DNA from: WTFY01 sp965203725
GTDB taxonomy: Bacteria; Pseudomonadota; Gammaproteobacteria; UBA4575
Assembly: GCA_965203725.1 (NCBI GenBank)
Contig: CBDBDH010000001.1
Coordinates: 1 to 64,000 of the forward strand
DNA length: 64,000 bases
Reading direction: 5' to 3'
This document shows positions 34,874 to 42,961 of the stretch, piece by piece. Position numbers and translations under genes: made by a program. Each line of letters starts with the position of its first letter. Position 1 is the first letter of the stretch. The notes under the pieces were generated by a model, which searched no databases, was not told where the DNA came from, and saw only the letters and a program-made list of their open reading frames with translations.

Positions 34874-34894
34874 GCTGTCTGAACCTTCGACAGC
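34874..34894 (-). terminator. Probable terminator after the outer-membrane barrel gene
   Basis: GCTGTC ... GACAGC inverted repeat with a 9-base loop, about 30 bases after the minus-strand stop at 34923; on that strand it is followed by AACTTTTAG. The U tract is short, so confidence is moderate. The rest of 34681-34922 must hold the fhc operon promoter; no defined box was recognised. Confidence 0.4.
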
Positions 34895-34922
34895 CTTTCC
34901 GGGGAGAACAGGATTGGCCAAG

Positions 34923-36167
34923 TCAACGCCTTTGCGCCAGCTGCCTCAGAACGATACCCAGTGAAATTGTACCGAAATAGCCGAAAGCATCCGAATACAC
35001 GATACGTGCTGCGGAGTGAGGCTGTCCGCTAGCCAGACTTTCACCGTGTCTTGCATAGCGCATTACCGGAGCCCGGGACAGGTATTCGCCACCGACAGCA
35101 AGCCGCAAAACCAGGTTCTCAAACAAGTTCACGCTCAGGGAGGTCTCCACGCCCAGCGTTGCAGCCATTTTTGAATCATCATCGTCCCATTCCGTCAGCT
35201 CATCCAGGGCAGGGTCTGCAGAAGTCAGCAGTGTTCTTTGTGAACCCTCGTATTCGGAATCAAGATAAAAGAGTCCCAGTTTGGCGTCGACCATCAGTTG
35301 CCAGCGCTGCCTGAACGGAACCTCGATGCGGCCACCGAAGTCAGCACCGTAATATGAAGCTTTCAAGTCTTCTTCCAGGGTCAGGCTGTTGACCTCCGGA
35401 TTCCGGTTGGATTCATAGGCAAAGGTTTCGGATTCCTGCTCCAGTCTCCTGAAGCTGGGTCCAGCATATAGCCTGGACCGGGCCTGTCCTGTTTGTGAAA
35501 ACAATGTTCCGGTTACAAGACCGAGGCCATGGTAATCGACCTTGCGCTCGGTCCTGATCCGGATCGGATCACCCCAGGCGAAATTCGGGGTTCCGAAAGG
35601 GATTTCGCCACCGTCGATCCTGCCGATCCAGCCGACGGAACGGACATACGGGTCGTTCTTGATAAGCGAAACGAGATACTGCTCGGTCTCGGCCGTAATG
35701 CATGATCCGAGTTCAGTCCCCTGGGGGCAGTACTGATTCTCGAACTGGGTCCGCACCTCGGTCCAGGGTGCGGCATCCTCACTGTAATCGTTGGTGTGTG
35801 TCGAGCGGTACGAGGTGAGAAAACCGCTGAACTCGGTGAACAGATCTTTCCCGAGGGCATGATAGTTGCGCCCGACTGTAAATTGAGCCCGTGACCCGGA
35901 TCTGAATTCAGCATCATAGTGCTCGAGGAAACCGACAACCTCTTCCCGTCCGTTTGTCCTGACAAACGGGCTGGATTCAGGCAAGTCAAGGAAATGCACG
36001 CCCCCATCTGCTCGCAGGTAGAAGGCATCTCCAGTCGAGTCACTGGGCAGTACGGCATGGACCTGCAGACAAGGCAGGACAAGAAGAAGAACGGCTACAC
36101 ACCGGAGGGCAGAGAACGACAGTGTTTTTCTCAAGTACAGCAGCAACATCATGACAATCTTCAGCAA
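34923..36167 (-). CDS. Predicted outer-membrane beta-barrel protein, unknown function
   Basis: 414 residues with an N-terminal hydrophobic signal region (LRCVAVLLLVLPCLQVHA, likely cleaved after VHA) and then alternating beta-strand segments rich in aromatic and charged residues (AFYLRADGGVHFLD, RAQFTVGRNYHALG, KVDYHGLGLVTGTLF, LRLAVGGEYLSRAP). The last strand FGYFGTISLGIVLRQL resembles a barrel-closing strand although the true C-terminus is basic. Two cysteines flank a loop (YCPQGTELGSC). It is probably a channel or surface protein; no family recognised. It lies between the fhc operon and the mto operon, both on the same strand, and may be linked to substrate entry, which is speculation. Confidence 0.7.
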   Translation of the reverse strand: MLKIVMMLLLYLRKTLSFSALRCVAVLLLVLPCLQVHAVLPSDSTGDAFYLRADGGVHFLDLPESSPFVRTNGREEVVGFLEHYDAEFRSGSRAQFTVGRNYHALGKDLFTEFSGFLTSYRSTHTNDYSEDAAPWTEVRTQFENQYCPQGTELGSCITAETEQYLVSLIKNDPYVRSVGWIGRIDGGEIPFGTPNFAWGDPIRIRTERKVDYHGLGLVTGTLFSQTGQARSRLYAGPSFRRLEQESETFAYESNRNPEVNSLTLEEDLKASYYGADFGGRIEVPFRQRWQLMVDAKLGLFYLDSEYEGSQRTLLTSADPALDELTEWDDDDSKMAATLGVETSLSVNLFENLVLRLAVGGEYLSRAPVMRYARHGESLASGQPHSAARIVYSDAFGYFGTISLGIVLRQLAQRR

Positions 36168-36387
36168 TCCCGCAAGGTCGGCACAAATTCACGGCTGGAC
36201 AGTATCCAGCGCATGGCAGCGACTTACAGGCAGTTTCATCGCCATGCCGACAACCATTGAATATGCCACATGCCGTCTGCAGATACACTATTGCGCCGAT
36301 AAGCTGGTATAATCCAACGCACAAATAACAAGCTTATGCTACAAGCAGACCACTGCTGAAAATAACACTAATCAGGAGAAGCGAATC

Positions 36388-36660
36388 ATGCCAAGATATT
36401 TGATCGAACGTGAAATTCCCGGTGCCGGCGATCTGAACGGTGACGACCTCAAGGGTATTTCTCAAAAATCGTGCAGCATTCTAAAGGAAATGGGCCCGCA
36501 GATTCAGTGGGTAGAAAGCTATGTGACCGATGACAAGGTCTATTGCACCTATATTGCACCCAACGAGGATGAAATACGCAAGCACGCCGAAGAAGGCGGA
36601 TTTCCGGCAAACAAGATTGCCGAAATCAAGAACGTAATCAGTCCAACGACCGCGGAATAG
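36388..36660 (+). CDS. DUF4242 domain protein
   Basis: 90-residue protein starting MPRYLIEREIPGAGDL behind an AGGAGA ribosome site. It matches the DUF4242 pattern: the RYLIERE start, QIQWVESYVTDDKVYCTYIA in the middle and EGGFPANKIAEIKNVISP at the end. The family has a ferredoxin-like fold; the function is not known. It is a single gene on the plus strand between the barrel gene (divergent) and the TlpA-like gene (convergent). Confidence 0.85.
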   Translation: MPRYLIEREIPGAGDLNGDDLKGISQKSCSILKEMGPQIQWVESYVTDDKVYCTYIAPNEDEIRKHAEEGGFPANKIAEIKNVISPTTAE

Positions 36661-36684
36661 CGCGTTTCCGAAATTCCATTGCAA

Positions 36685-36726
36685 GCGGCTGCTCTGTCCA
36701 CCGGGTTCCCGCGTGGGCAGAGCCGC
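36685..36726. terminator. Hairpin between convergent DUF4242 and TlpA-like genes
   Basis: An imperfect inverted repeat, GCGGC(TG)CTCTGTCCAC pairing with GTGGGCAGAGCCGC, lies in the 78-base gap between convergent stops. It could terminate both transcripts. No strong U tract follows on either strand. Confidence 0.4.
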
Positions 36727-36738
36727 GTGCCCTTGCAG

Positions 36739-37368
36739 TCAGTTTGAATGCAGTTCGCGTTCCTTGTCCTCTCTGGAATCCAGACCCAGGGACGCTTTCA
36801 GATAGTCCAGAAAAGACGAAGCCCCGGAGTGTGGCCCATCGCTCTCCACCAGGCGCGGGTTGCCGGACATCGCCTTGGTGATGAACCTGATCATCTCCTC
36901 TGAATCCCACTCACGCTCCCCTACTGCCCTGTAGACAATCCTGCCCTCCGGATTGACCAGGAAGGTCGTAGGCAGACCCAGGACACCCCAGTTCGAAAGC
37001 TCCATATTCAGGTCAACGAGAATCGTGAATTCCACCGGCACCTGGTCCAGGAATCTTTTTATGCTGTCCAGGCTCGGACCGACATGCACGCCAACAACCT
37101 CAAGGCCGGCGTGGTTCAGTTCCTTGTGCAGATTATCCAGGGCCGGCATCTCCTTGCGGCAAGGCGCGCACCACGTGGCCCAGAAGTTCAGCAGTACGAA
37201 CTTGTCCCGATAATCGCCCAGGCCCACGCTCGTTCCATCGAGGGTCTGCAGCGTGAAATCCTCTGCTACCGGTTGGCCCGAGACAGGCTCCATGGGCGCC
37301 CTGGCCTGCACTGTACACCAACAAAAATACAGTACTCCACACAGACACCATCCGATCGCTCTCATCAT
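36739..37368 (-). CDS. TlpA-like thioredoxin-fold protein
   Basis: 209 residues. An N-terminal hydrophobic segment (GWCLCGVLYFCWCTVQARA) suggests export or a membrane anchor. The thioredoxin domain has the active site NFWATWCAPCRKEMP (C67, C70) and the cis-proline strand GLPTTFLVNPEG. It probably acts as a periplasmic thiol reductant for a cytochrome or copper protein. It is the last gene of mtoX-SCO-mauG-tlpA on the minus strand, 60 bases after mauG. The C-terminal extension (about residues 165-209) is charged and without a known domain. Confidence 0.85.
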   Translation of the reverse strand: MMRAIGWCLCGVLYFCWCTVQARAPMEPVSGQPVAEDFTLQTLDGTSVGLGDYRDKFVLLNFWATWCAPCRKEMPALDNLHKELNHAGLEVVGVHVGPSLDSIKRFLDQVPVEFTILVDLNMELSNWGVLGLPTTFLVNPEGRIVYRAVGEREWDSEEMIRFITKAMSGNPRLVESDGPHSGASSFLDYLKASLGLDSREDKERELHSN

Positions 37369-37428
37369 TGTCGCAAAGGTTCCTTTATACGGTTTTGGGA
37401 TGCGGGATATGCCATCCCGTTGGATAAA

Positions 37429-38778
37429 TCAGTATTTCAACTTGTTCTTGTGTGTCCAGTCGGGATCATCCTTGCTGACGTCACCGATCGGCGCCGCAAA
37501 GGCATCGGTAACCAGTATCGGGACATTGCCGCCCGTCAGTGACTGCAGAAAAGCAAGCAAATCCTCAATCTCGGAATCCGTCAGGTTCAGTGGGCGAATC
37601 AGGGGGCTGAGCAACTCGTTGGGGATTCCGCCCTGATTGTAGAAATCCAGGACCTCACGCAGCGTGTGAAACGAACCATTGTGCATGTAAGGCGCCGTCA
37701 GGGCGACATTTCTCAAGGATGGAGTGCGAAACTTCCAGCGATCGTTCGGATCCTCTGTCACTTCGTACAGGCCAAGGTCGTTCTTCTCGAACCTGGAAAC
37801 CGATTCGAGCACGCTGTTTTCAAGTTCAGTGAAAATCCCGGGTGCCAGCTGCACCTTCGTGGTTCCGGTATTACGGCCCATGGACACCTCGTACCCCAAA
37901 CCGGTATTGTGCAACCGGTCGTCAGTGAACAGGGCAGACTCTTCCTGGATCAAATGGCAGCTACTGCATGCCCCCTTGCCGGTAAACAGCCTGAAACCAC
38001 GTTTGACCTGATCACTGACCGCATTTTTTTCCTTGCCGTAGAACCAGCGATCGAACGGTGAGTCGGCTGCATTGAGTGTCCGCTGATAACTGGCCAGGGC
38101 CATACCGATGGTTTCCATGGTCGGCCCGCGGCCATGGAATACCTCTTCAAACAAACCATCATATTCATCGATGGCATTGATTTTATTGATCACGTAGCCG
38201 ATCGACGGATTGGCCATTTCGTTGCGTGCCAGAAATGGAGCCCACACCTGCTGCTCCAGAGTGGATTCACGCCCGTCATGGAAGATCTTGCCGAAGTAGG
38301 CCACATTGTAAATCGTCGGTGTGTTGCGCTTGCCGGAACGGCCTTCGACACCGACAGCCGTCTCGAGCTCATTGTTGGTAAATCCCTGCTCGGGGATATG
38401 GCACATGGCGCAGGAGAACGTGTTGTTGATCGAAAGACGACGGTCAAAAAACAGCTTTCTTCCCAGCAGAATCTTTTTCGCCGTGAGTGGATTATCTGCA
38501 GGTACAGGCACCGGTGGAAGTCCCAGCGGCGGCTGCTCGGCGAATTTGATGAGTTCGGCCTCCTTGCCAATGCGGTTTAGCAAATCCAGCGTGCTGGTCG
38601 TGTAATCGGCAGATTCATAGCCGTGTTTGACATCGCCCGGTCCGAATATCGCCCGATTCTGCAGCTCGGGCGCATCTGCAGAGCCCGGTGAGGCAGTCAC
38701 TGAAAAGAGCGAAAGTGCAGCAGCGAGAACAGCCAGGACGTTGATGACCAGTATGGCCTTGTTCATGCGATTCATCAC
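37429..38778 (-). CDS. MauG/di-haem cytochrome c peroxidase family protein
   Basis: 449-residue exported c-type cytochrome. The N-terminal membrane/signal segment is at residues 8-30. There are two haem-binding motifs: CAMCH (123-127) and CSSCH (271-275). Other family features are LGRKLFFDRRLSINNTFSCA, RNTPTIYNVAY and FRTPSLRNVALTAPYMHNG. Such proteins reduce H2O2 or mature other enzymes. Methanethiol oxidation by MtoX yields H2O2, so a peroxidase role fits the operon; alternatively it matures MtoX, as MauG does for methylamine dehydrogenase. The start overlaps the SCO stop by 4 bases. Confidence 0.9.
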   Translation of the reverse strand: MMNRMNKAILVINVLAVLAAALSLFSVTASPGSADAPELQNRAIFGPGDVKHGYESADYTTSTLDLLNRIGKEAELIKFAEQPPLGLPPVPVPADNPLTAKKILLGRKLFFDRRLSINNTFSCAMCHIPEQGFTNNELETAVGVEGRSGKRNTPTIYNVAYFGKIFHDGRESTLEQQVWAPFLARNEMANPSIGYVINKINAIDEYDGLFEEVFHGRGPTMETIGMALASYQRTLNAADSPFDRWFYGKEKNAVSDQVKRGFRLFTGKGACSSCHLIQEESALFTDDRLHNTGLGYEVSMGRNTGTTKVQLAPGIFTELENSVLESVSRFEKNDLGLYEVTEDPNDRWKFRTPSLRNVALTAPYMHNGSFHTLREVLDFYNQGGIPNELLSPLIRPLNLTDSEIEDLLAFLQSLTGGNVPILVTDAFAAPIGDVSKDDPDWTHKNKLKY

Positions 38779-39536
38779 GAACCTGCTTGTGCAGTCAACA
38801 CCCCGTCTTCCATAAGAAGCGTTTTTATATCAATTGCAATCAACTGATCGTGCAAGAATGAAACGCTGTATTCCTGTCGAATATTGCGGGATTTGTCGAT
38901 CAGAAAAGCGCGCAAGACATGCGCCATGGTCCCGGTAAAATTCCCGTCCTCATCATACTCCTGAATGACCATCTGTCCGTAGCTACGGAGAATAGGTTCC
39001 AGCACCTCTTCGGAGGGAGTCGTCAAAAACAGCCACTCCGGGTCCCCTTCACTGAATGCCCCGCCATACAGTTTCATCGCCGCAGGAGTATCCTGCCTGG
39101 GATCAAAACTGATACTGATCAGGCGAATTTTATCGGCCAGTTCGGGCTCACCCTTGAACCGCTCCTTGAGTTTGTAGAACACGGCCGTTGCCAAAGGACA
39201 ACCATTGATTTCCGAACAGTTGGTATAGATAAAGGTGAGGAGAACCAGCTTGTCGCCCAGCAGGTCGCTCAACTCCCACTGCTTTCCATCCGTATCCAAG
39301 ACGAGACCGCTACCGGCTACACTGACAGCCGGCAAGGTATAGGAACCCGGTTCCGGGGGATCGTAAGGGAGTTCCGGTTTCCACCCGTCTGCTATCACCT
39401 GCACATCGACCTGGGCCGCATGTGACCAAGGCATCGGGGCTTCCTCATCGGCCGGACGCTCACAACCCACCAATGAAACAAGCAATATCAGGCAGACCGC
39501 AAGATACTCAAAACCTTTACCCATGTGCAAAATCAT
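38775..39536 (-). CDS. SCO1/SenC-family copper chaperone, lipoprotein
   Basis: 253 residues. The lipobox LVSLVGC (Cys25) marks a periplasm-facing lipoprotein. The SCO thioredoxin fold has its copper-ligand cysteines as C107 and C113 in YTNCSEINGCPLA, a C-x5-C spacing instead of the usual C-x3-C, and the distal histidine in TMAHVLRAFLID. SCO proteins deliver copper to cuproenzymes. Position directly after mtoX suggests copper loading of MtoX. The start at ATG 39536 is weakly supported; MGKGFEYL four codons later is an alternative. Confidence 0.87.
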   Translation of the reverse strand: MILHMGKGFEYLAVCLILLVSLVGCERPADEEAPMPWSHAAQVDVQVIADGWKPELPYDPPEPGSYTLPAVSVAGSGLVLDTDGKQWELSDLLGDKLVLLTFIYTNCSEINGCPLATAVFYKLKERFKGEPELADKIRLISISFDPRQDTPAAMKLYGGAFSEGDPEWLFLTTPSEEVLEPILRSYGQMVIQEYDEDGNFTGTMAHVLRAFLIDKSRNIRQEYSVSFLHDQLIAIDIKTLLMEDGVLTAQAGS

Positions 39537-39548
39537 AGTCCAAAAACA

Positions 39549-39575
39549 GCAAGGCCGCCTGTAAGGCGGCCTTGC
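39549..39575 (-). terminator. Hairpin between mtoX and SCO gene (attenuator-like)
   Basis: A perfect 11-bp stem GCAAGGCCGCC/GGCGGCCTTGC with a 5-base loop, followed on the minus strand by TGTTTTTGG. It lies 50 bases after the mtoX stop and 13 before the SCO start. The short U tract suggests partial termination or a 3' stabiliser, giving more mtoX than downstream product. Confidence 0.7.
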
Positions 39576-39624
39576 TCCAGATAAAATCTGGCTATTGATT
39601 ACAGCATTGTAACAAAGCCGCGTT

Positions 39625-41007
39625 TTACTCTACCCTTTGAGACAGCATTGTGCCTTTTGAGTTCGGCTTTTGTCCATACAGTGAATAGGCACCAAATCGC
39701 ATCTGATGCGGTCGGCCCAGATTCTCTGCATAGAAATCAATTGCGAACTTTTGCACAAGCTCTTTACCGTTCCACTCGAACAACTTGAAGAATTGCTCGT
39801 CCTGGTCACCGGTCTTGTCCCAGTTCCCCAGCAGGGATGAGGTGAAATACATGCGCTTTCCATCCCAGCTTTGCGAGGTCATGTTCACTTGGGAACCGAT
39901 CACATGCTCATAGGTCTGCTTGGGATTGAACGGATCAGAGATATCGAAGTGTCGGGTCTTGCCGTCCATGAAGGTCTGTACCCAAAGGCCCTTGTCGTCC
40001 GCAGTGATGGAAATGTCCACCGGCAGCGGCACCTGGGAAGGATCACCGATAGCGCCAACGGATTGGGCATGCCACTCACCGGCATCGTCTTCGTGGATCA
40101 GCCAGATCTGCGAAGTCAGTGCAGTTGTGGTAAAGCAGTAGTTATTCTGGGAACCCCATGCACAGCGGATTTCCAAAGGTGAACCCGGTACTTCAAACAC
40201 TTTCTTGGGCTTGCGTGTATGCAGGTCCCAGACAACGACGGTGTTACCGAATCGCTTCATGGCCTCTGCATCTCCAAGCATCTTGCCGAAGTCCATCATG
40301 TAGTTGGACCAGCCTGTGAAAGAGGAGGTAACCATGACGTTGCGGCGCGGCAATACGCGGACGTCATAACCGTATCCGTCTGCGATATTCCCGACTTTCT
40401 GAGCACCACGCAGGTCTTCATCCGTCGGCATCCAGTGCGCCGCTACAAACTCACCTTCGTTGGTGAACTCTGCAAGACCGGTTCTGCCGCCATGATCCTT
40501 GTTGTTGGACAGTGCGCTGACCATGATTCTGCCTGGAAGCGCATACATGGTGTGCGGGCCGACCATACCACCGGTTTTCTCTACAAAATCGGTGATCACT
40601 TTATGCAGTGAAGGCTTGCTTGGATTGGAATGGACATCAAAGATAAAGATCTTGTTGGTGTCCAAGCCACCCGCAAACAGATAACGGCGGTCATCTGTTA
40701 AACCGGAATGATGTGCCTCATTGCGACCACCTACAGAAAGTACATTGACGACTTTCCCGTAGTGCGGAGACTCTGGGTTCACCGAAACGGTGACCAGCTT
40801 GTCTTGACCATCACCAACACCTTCCTTACCTAGCGTCCAGATATACACATAATCTTCCTGACCAACAATCTTAGCCATATAGGGAGACATACATGTCTCA
40901 TCCGCGATGGCAGCAGACTGAAAGCCAACTACAGATGCCAGCAGGACACACAAGGAGGCAAGGCTGCCTTGTATCCATCTGGCGTGTAATTTTGACATTT
41001 TTTTCAT
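39625..41007 (-). CDS. mtoX: Methanethiol oxidase (selenium-binding protein SBP56 family)
   Basis: 460-residue SBP56-family protein with a signal peptide (SLASLCVLLASVVGFQSAAIA, cleavage before DETC), so periplasmic like Hyphomicrobium MtoX. The body is a seven-bladed propeller with family stretches DYVYIWTLGKEGVGDGQDKL, SVGGRNEAHHSGLTDDRRYL, VGPHTMYALPGRIMVSALSN, YCFTTTALTSQIWLI and ENLGRPHQMRFGAYSLYG; the conserved His residues in AHHSG and RPHQM are candidate copper ligands. MtoX converts methanethiol with O2 to formaldehyde, H2S and H2O2. Co-location with SCO and MauG genes matches known mto operons. The substrate is inferred from family and context. Confidence 0.9.
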   Translation of the reverse strand: MKKMSKLHARWIQGSLASLCVLLASVVGFQSAAIADETCMSPYMAKIVGQEDYVYIWTLGKEGVGDGQDKLVTVSVNPESPHYGKVVNVLSVGGRNEAHHSGLTDDRRYLFAGGLDTNKIFIFDVHSNPSKPSLHKVITDFVEKTGGMVGPHTMYALPGRIMVSALSNNKDHGGRTGLAEFTNEGEFVAAHWMPTDEDLRGAQKVGNIADGYGYDVRVLPRRNVMVTSSFTGWSNYMMDFGKMLGDAEAMKRFGNTVVVWDLHTRKPKKVFEVPGSPLEIRCAWGSQNNYCFTTTALTSQIWLIHEDDAGEWHAQSVGAIGDPSQVPLPVDISITADDKGLWVQTFMDGKTRHFDISDPFNPKQTYEHVIGSQVNMTSQSWDGKRMYFTSSLLGNWDKTGDQDEQFFKLFEWNGKELVQKFAIDFYAENLGRPHQMRFGAYSLYGQKPNSKGTMLSQRVE

Positions 41008-41265
41008 ATCTACAGGACTCCGTATCGTTTTTATTGATTGGAACTTGAATGTATTAAATTCTTCTTTGAAGTGTTCAATTTAAAATTATGCCACATCTGA
41101 TAGCCTATTCAAAGCCGTATCCTGCCGGGCGCCTTGCCTCCCCGACCCACTAAATACAGGGTCCGGCAAGTGCTTTGTCAGGAGGGGGTCAACCCCCCAG
41201 GAAACCGATCCCGCCGGTATTCAGACAGCTGGCAGCCACGGCCTCTGAGTACTCTGAAAAGGGGC

Positions 41266-41652
41266 CTACCTGTACTGAATATAGGCAAAGCGCGGGTCGC
41301 TTGGCGTGCCCTCAAGATTCCCATCCTCCTGGCCAGGCTGCCACATCAGTACGTCTTCAATTTTTGCGGCCAGATCGAAATCCTTGTTCGTGACCCCCTT
41401 GGCTGCATGGTTCATCAGCTTGCAGACGACAAAGGCATACGACACGGTCAGGTCGGGATGATGAAACGCGGCTTCAGACAGATGGCCGATGGTATTCACC
41501 ACCATGAGCGTGGCTTTCCAGCCATGGGTCCGGTACTTCCTTCGAATCCAGCCGTTCTCGTAATACCAGGTGGGCAGTTCTTCGGAAAGCCGCTCCTTGA
41601 TCTGCTCCTCCGTGTAGGTTTGTTCAGATTTGATATCGCGCCACTTGGACAT
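41266..41652 (-). CDS. Pterin-4a-carbinolamine dehydratase-like protein
   Basis: 128 residues, start ATG 41652 with ribosome site TAGGAG. The C-terminal half has the PCD/DCoH motif SEAAFHHPDLTVSYAFVVCKL, where the paired histidines and Pro-Asp form the pterin site, and later GVTNKDFDLAAKIEDV. The N-terminal part WYYENGWIRRKYRTHGWKATL is family-like. PCDs recycle 4a-hydroxypterins; no phenylalanine hydroxylase is seen here, so a role in pterin or molybdopterin repair near the H4MPT genes is possible but inferred. It lies 79 bases after folD in the same direction. Confidence 0.85.
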   Translation of the reverse strand: MSKWRDIKSEQTYTEEQIKERLSEELPTWYYENGWIRRKYRTHGWKATLMVVNTIGHLSEAAFHHPDLTVSYAFVVCKLMNHAAKGVTNKDFDLAAKIEDVLMWQPGQEDGNLEGTPSDPRFAYIQYR

Positions 41653-41731
41653 TGGACTCCTACCCCGCAAAAACTTTCCGACAACTCGTCGTCATTCTAG
41701 CAAGCCCCTTTGACCGACCACAACACGGTTT

Positions 41732-42604
41732 TCAGGAACCTGACAGGTCTGCGGCCCTGGCAACATTTTGCATCAGCATGGCTACCGTCATGGGGCCGAC
41801 CCCGCCCGGCACCGGAGTGATTCTCGAAGCCACCTCTCTGACTTCTCCAAAGTCGACGTCACCGACCAGGCGGACCTTGCCCTGCTCCTCGATGCGGTTG
41901 ATTCCAACATCAATGACCACGGCCCCGGGCTTGACCATGTCAGCCGTAACAAAGCGGGCCTGCCCGATGGCCGCAATCAGGATATCCGCCCGCAGGGTAT
42001 GGGCCTTGATGTCTGCGGTCCTGGAGTGGCAAAGCGTGACGGTTGCATTGGCTGCGTCCGTTTTCTGGACCAGCAGGTTCATCAGCGGTTTGCCGACGAT
42101 GTTGCTGCGCCCGACGATGACCGCGTGCCTGCCGGCGGTTTCAATGTCGCTCTTTTCCAGCATCTGCAAGACCCCGTAAGGCGTACAGGGAATGAAGGTA
42201 TCCAGTCCGGCGACCAGTCTGCCAGCATTGTAGGGATGGAAGCCGTCCACATCCTTTTGCGGCGAGATCGCCGAAACGATATTGTATTCATCGATATGGG
42301 GTGGCAGCGGCAACTGTACGAGGATGCCATGCACATCGGCGTCCTGGTTCAGTTTACTGATCAAATCCACCACCGCGGACTCGGCGGTCTCCTTCGCGAG
42401 CCGGTGCCTGATCGAGCGGATTCCGACTTCCTGACTTGCTTTTCGCTTTGCCTCGACATAGGTGTGCGAGGCAGGGTCGTCCCCTACCAGCACGACAGCC
42501 AGGCAAGGCTCGATACCCTTTTCCCTGAGCGCACCGACCTGTGCTGCGACTTCTTCCCTGATCTGGGCTGCAATCAGTTTACCGTCAATCAATGATGCAG
42601 CCAT
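41732..42604 (-). CDS. folD: Methylene-H4F dehydrogenase / methenyl-H4F cyclohydrolase
   Basis: Bifunctional folate enzyme (290 residues, normal length) interconverting methylene- and formyl-tetrahydrofolate. Substrate site SHTYVEAKRKASQEVGI with the catalytic lysine, VHGILVQLPLPPHID, the NADP-binding VIVGRSNIVGKPLMNLL and C-terminal PVPGGVGPMTVAMLMQN are all present. It provides the folate branch for assimilating C1 units alongside the H4MPT oxidation branch encoded upstream. Confidence 0.96.
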   Translation of the reverse strand: MAASLIDGKLIAAQIREEVAAQVGALREKGIEPCLAVVLVGDDPASHTYVEAKRKASQEVGIRSIRHRLAKETAESAVVDLISKLNQDADVHGILVQLPLPPHIDEYNIVSAISPQKDVDGFHPYNAGRLVAGLDTFIPCTPYGVLQMLEKSDIETAGRHAVIVGRSNIVGKPLMNLLVQKTDAANATVTLCHSRTADIKAHTLRADILIAAIGQARFVTADMVKPGAVVIDVGINRIEEQGKVRLVGDVDFGEVREVASRITPVPGGVGPMTVAMLMQNVARAADLSGS

Positions 42605-42961
42605 ATGAATTCAACCAAAATCATGCAGTATCAAAAAAGACCCGTGAGCCTGCAGGTATTTTATCAGCAAAATTCTTGTCGGGTTCCTGATACCTGGCAG
42701 ACTGTCGGGTTGTCGGGCTGAGGGCGAGCCTTCTGCCCGCAGCTTCGCTATTCAGAAATTCAAAACATATCCTGCGGGCATTTCAGCACATGCCTGAAAT
42801 TCTCGGTATCAACATCGGCCGCATGATCCCCGGGGCCGGGATGTTGTCCACCATGATGCAGCTGACAGTGGACACTGGAGGAGACACTCATGCCATGGAC
42901 TCCGGCAAACCCAGGTCCTCCGGAATCCACATATTAGATATCGGCAATCAGCATCAACGGC
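42605..42961. other. Intergenic region between folD and hvfA-like gene
   Basis: 357 bases upstream of folD and downstream of the hvfA-like gene (both minus). It should contain the folD promoter. I looked for the MNIO enzyme (DUF692) and DUF2063 partner genes expected after hvfA and found no trace of either. No strong terminator hairpin was found. Confidence 0.5.

Noticed and set aside
41184..41197. GGGGGTCAACCCCC palindrome after the PCD-like gene as a terminator
   Set aside because: Short stem and no U run on the minus strand; not convincing.
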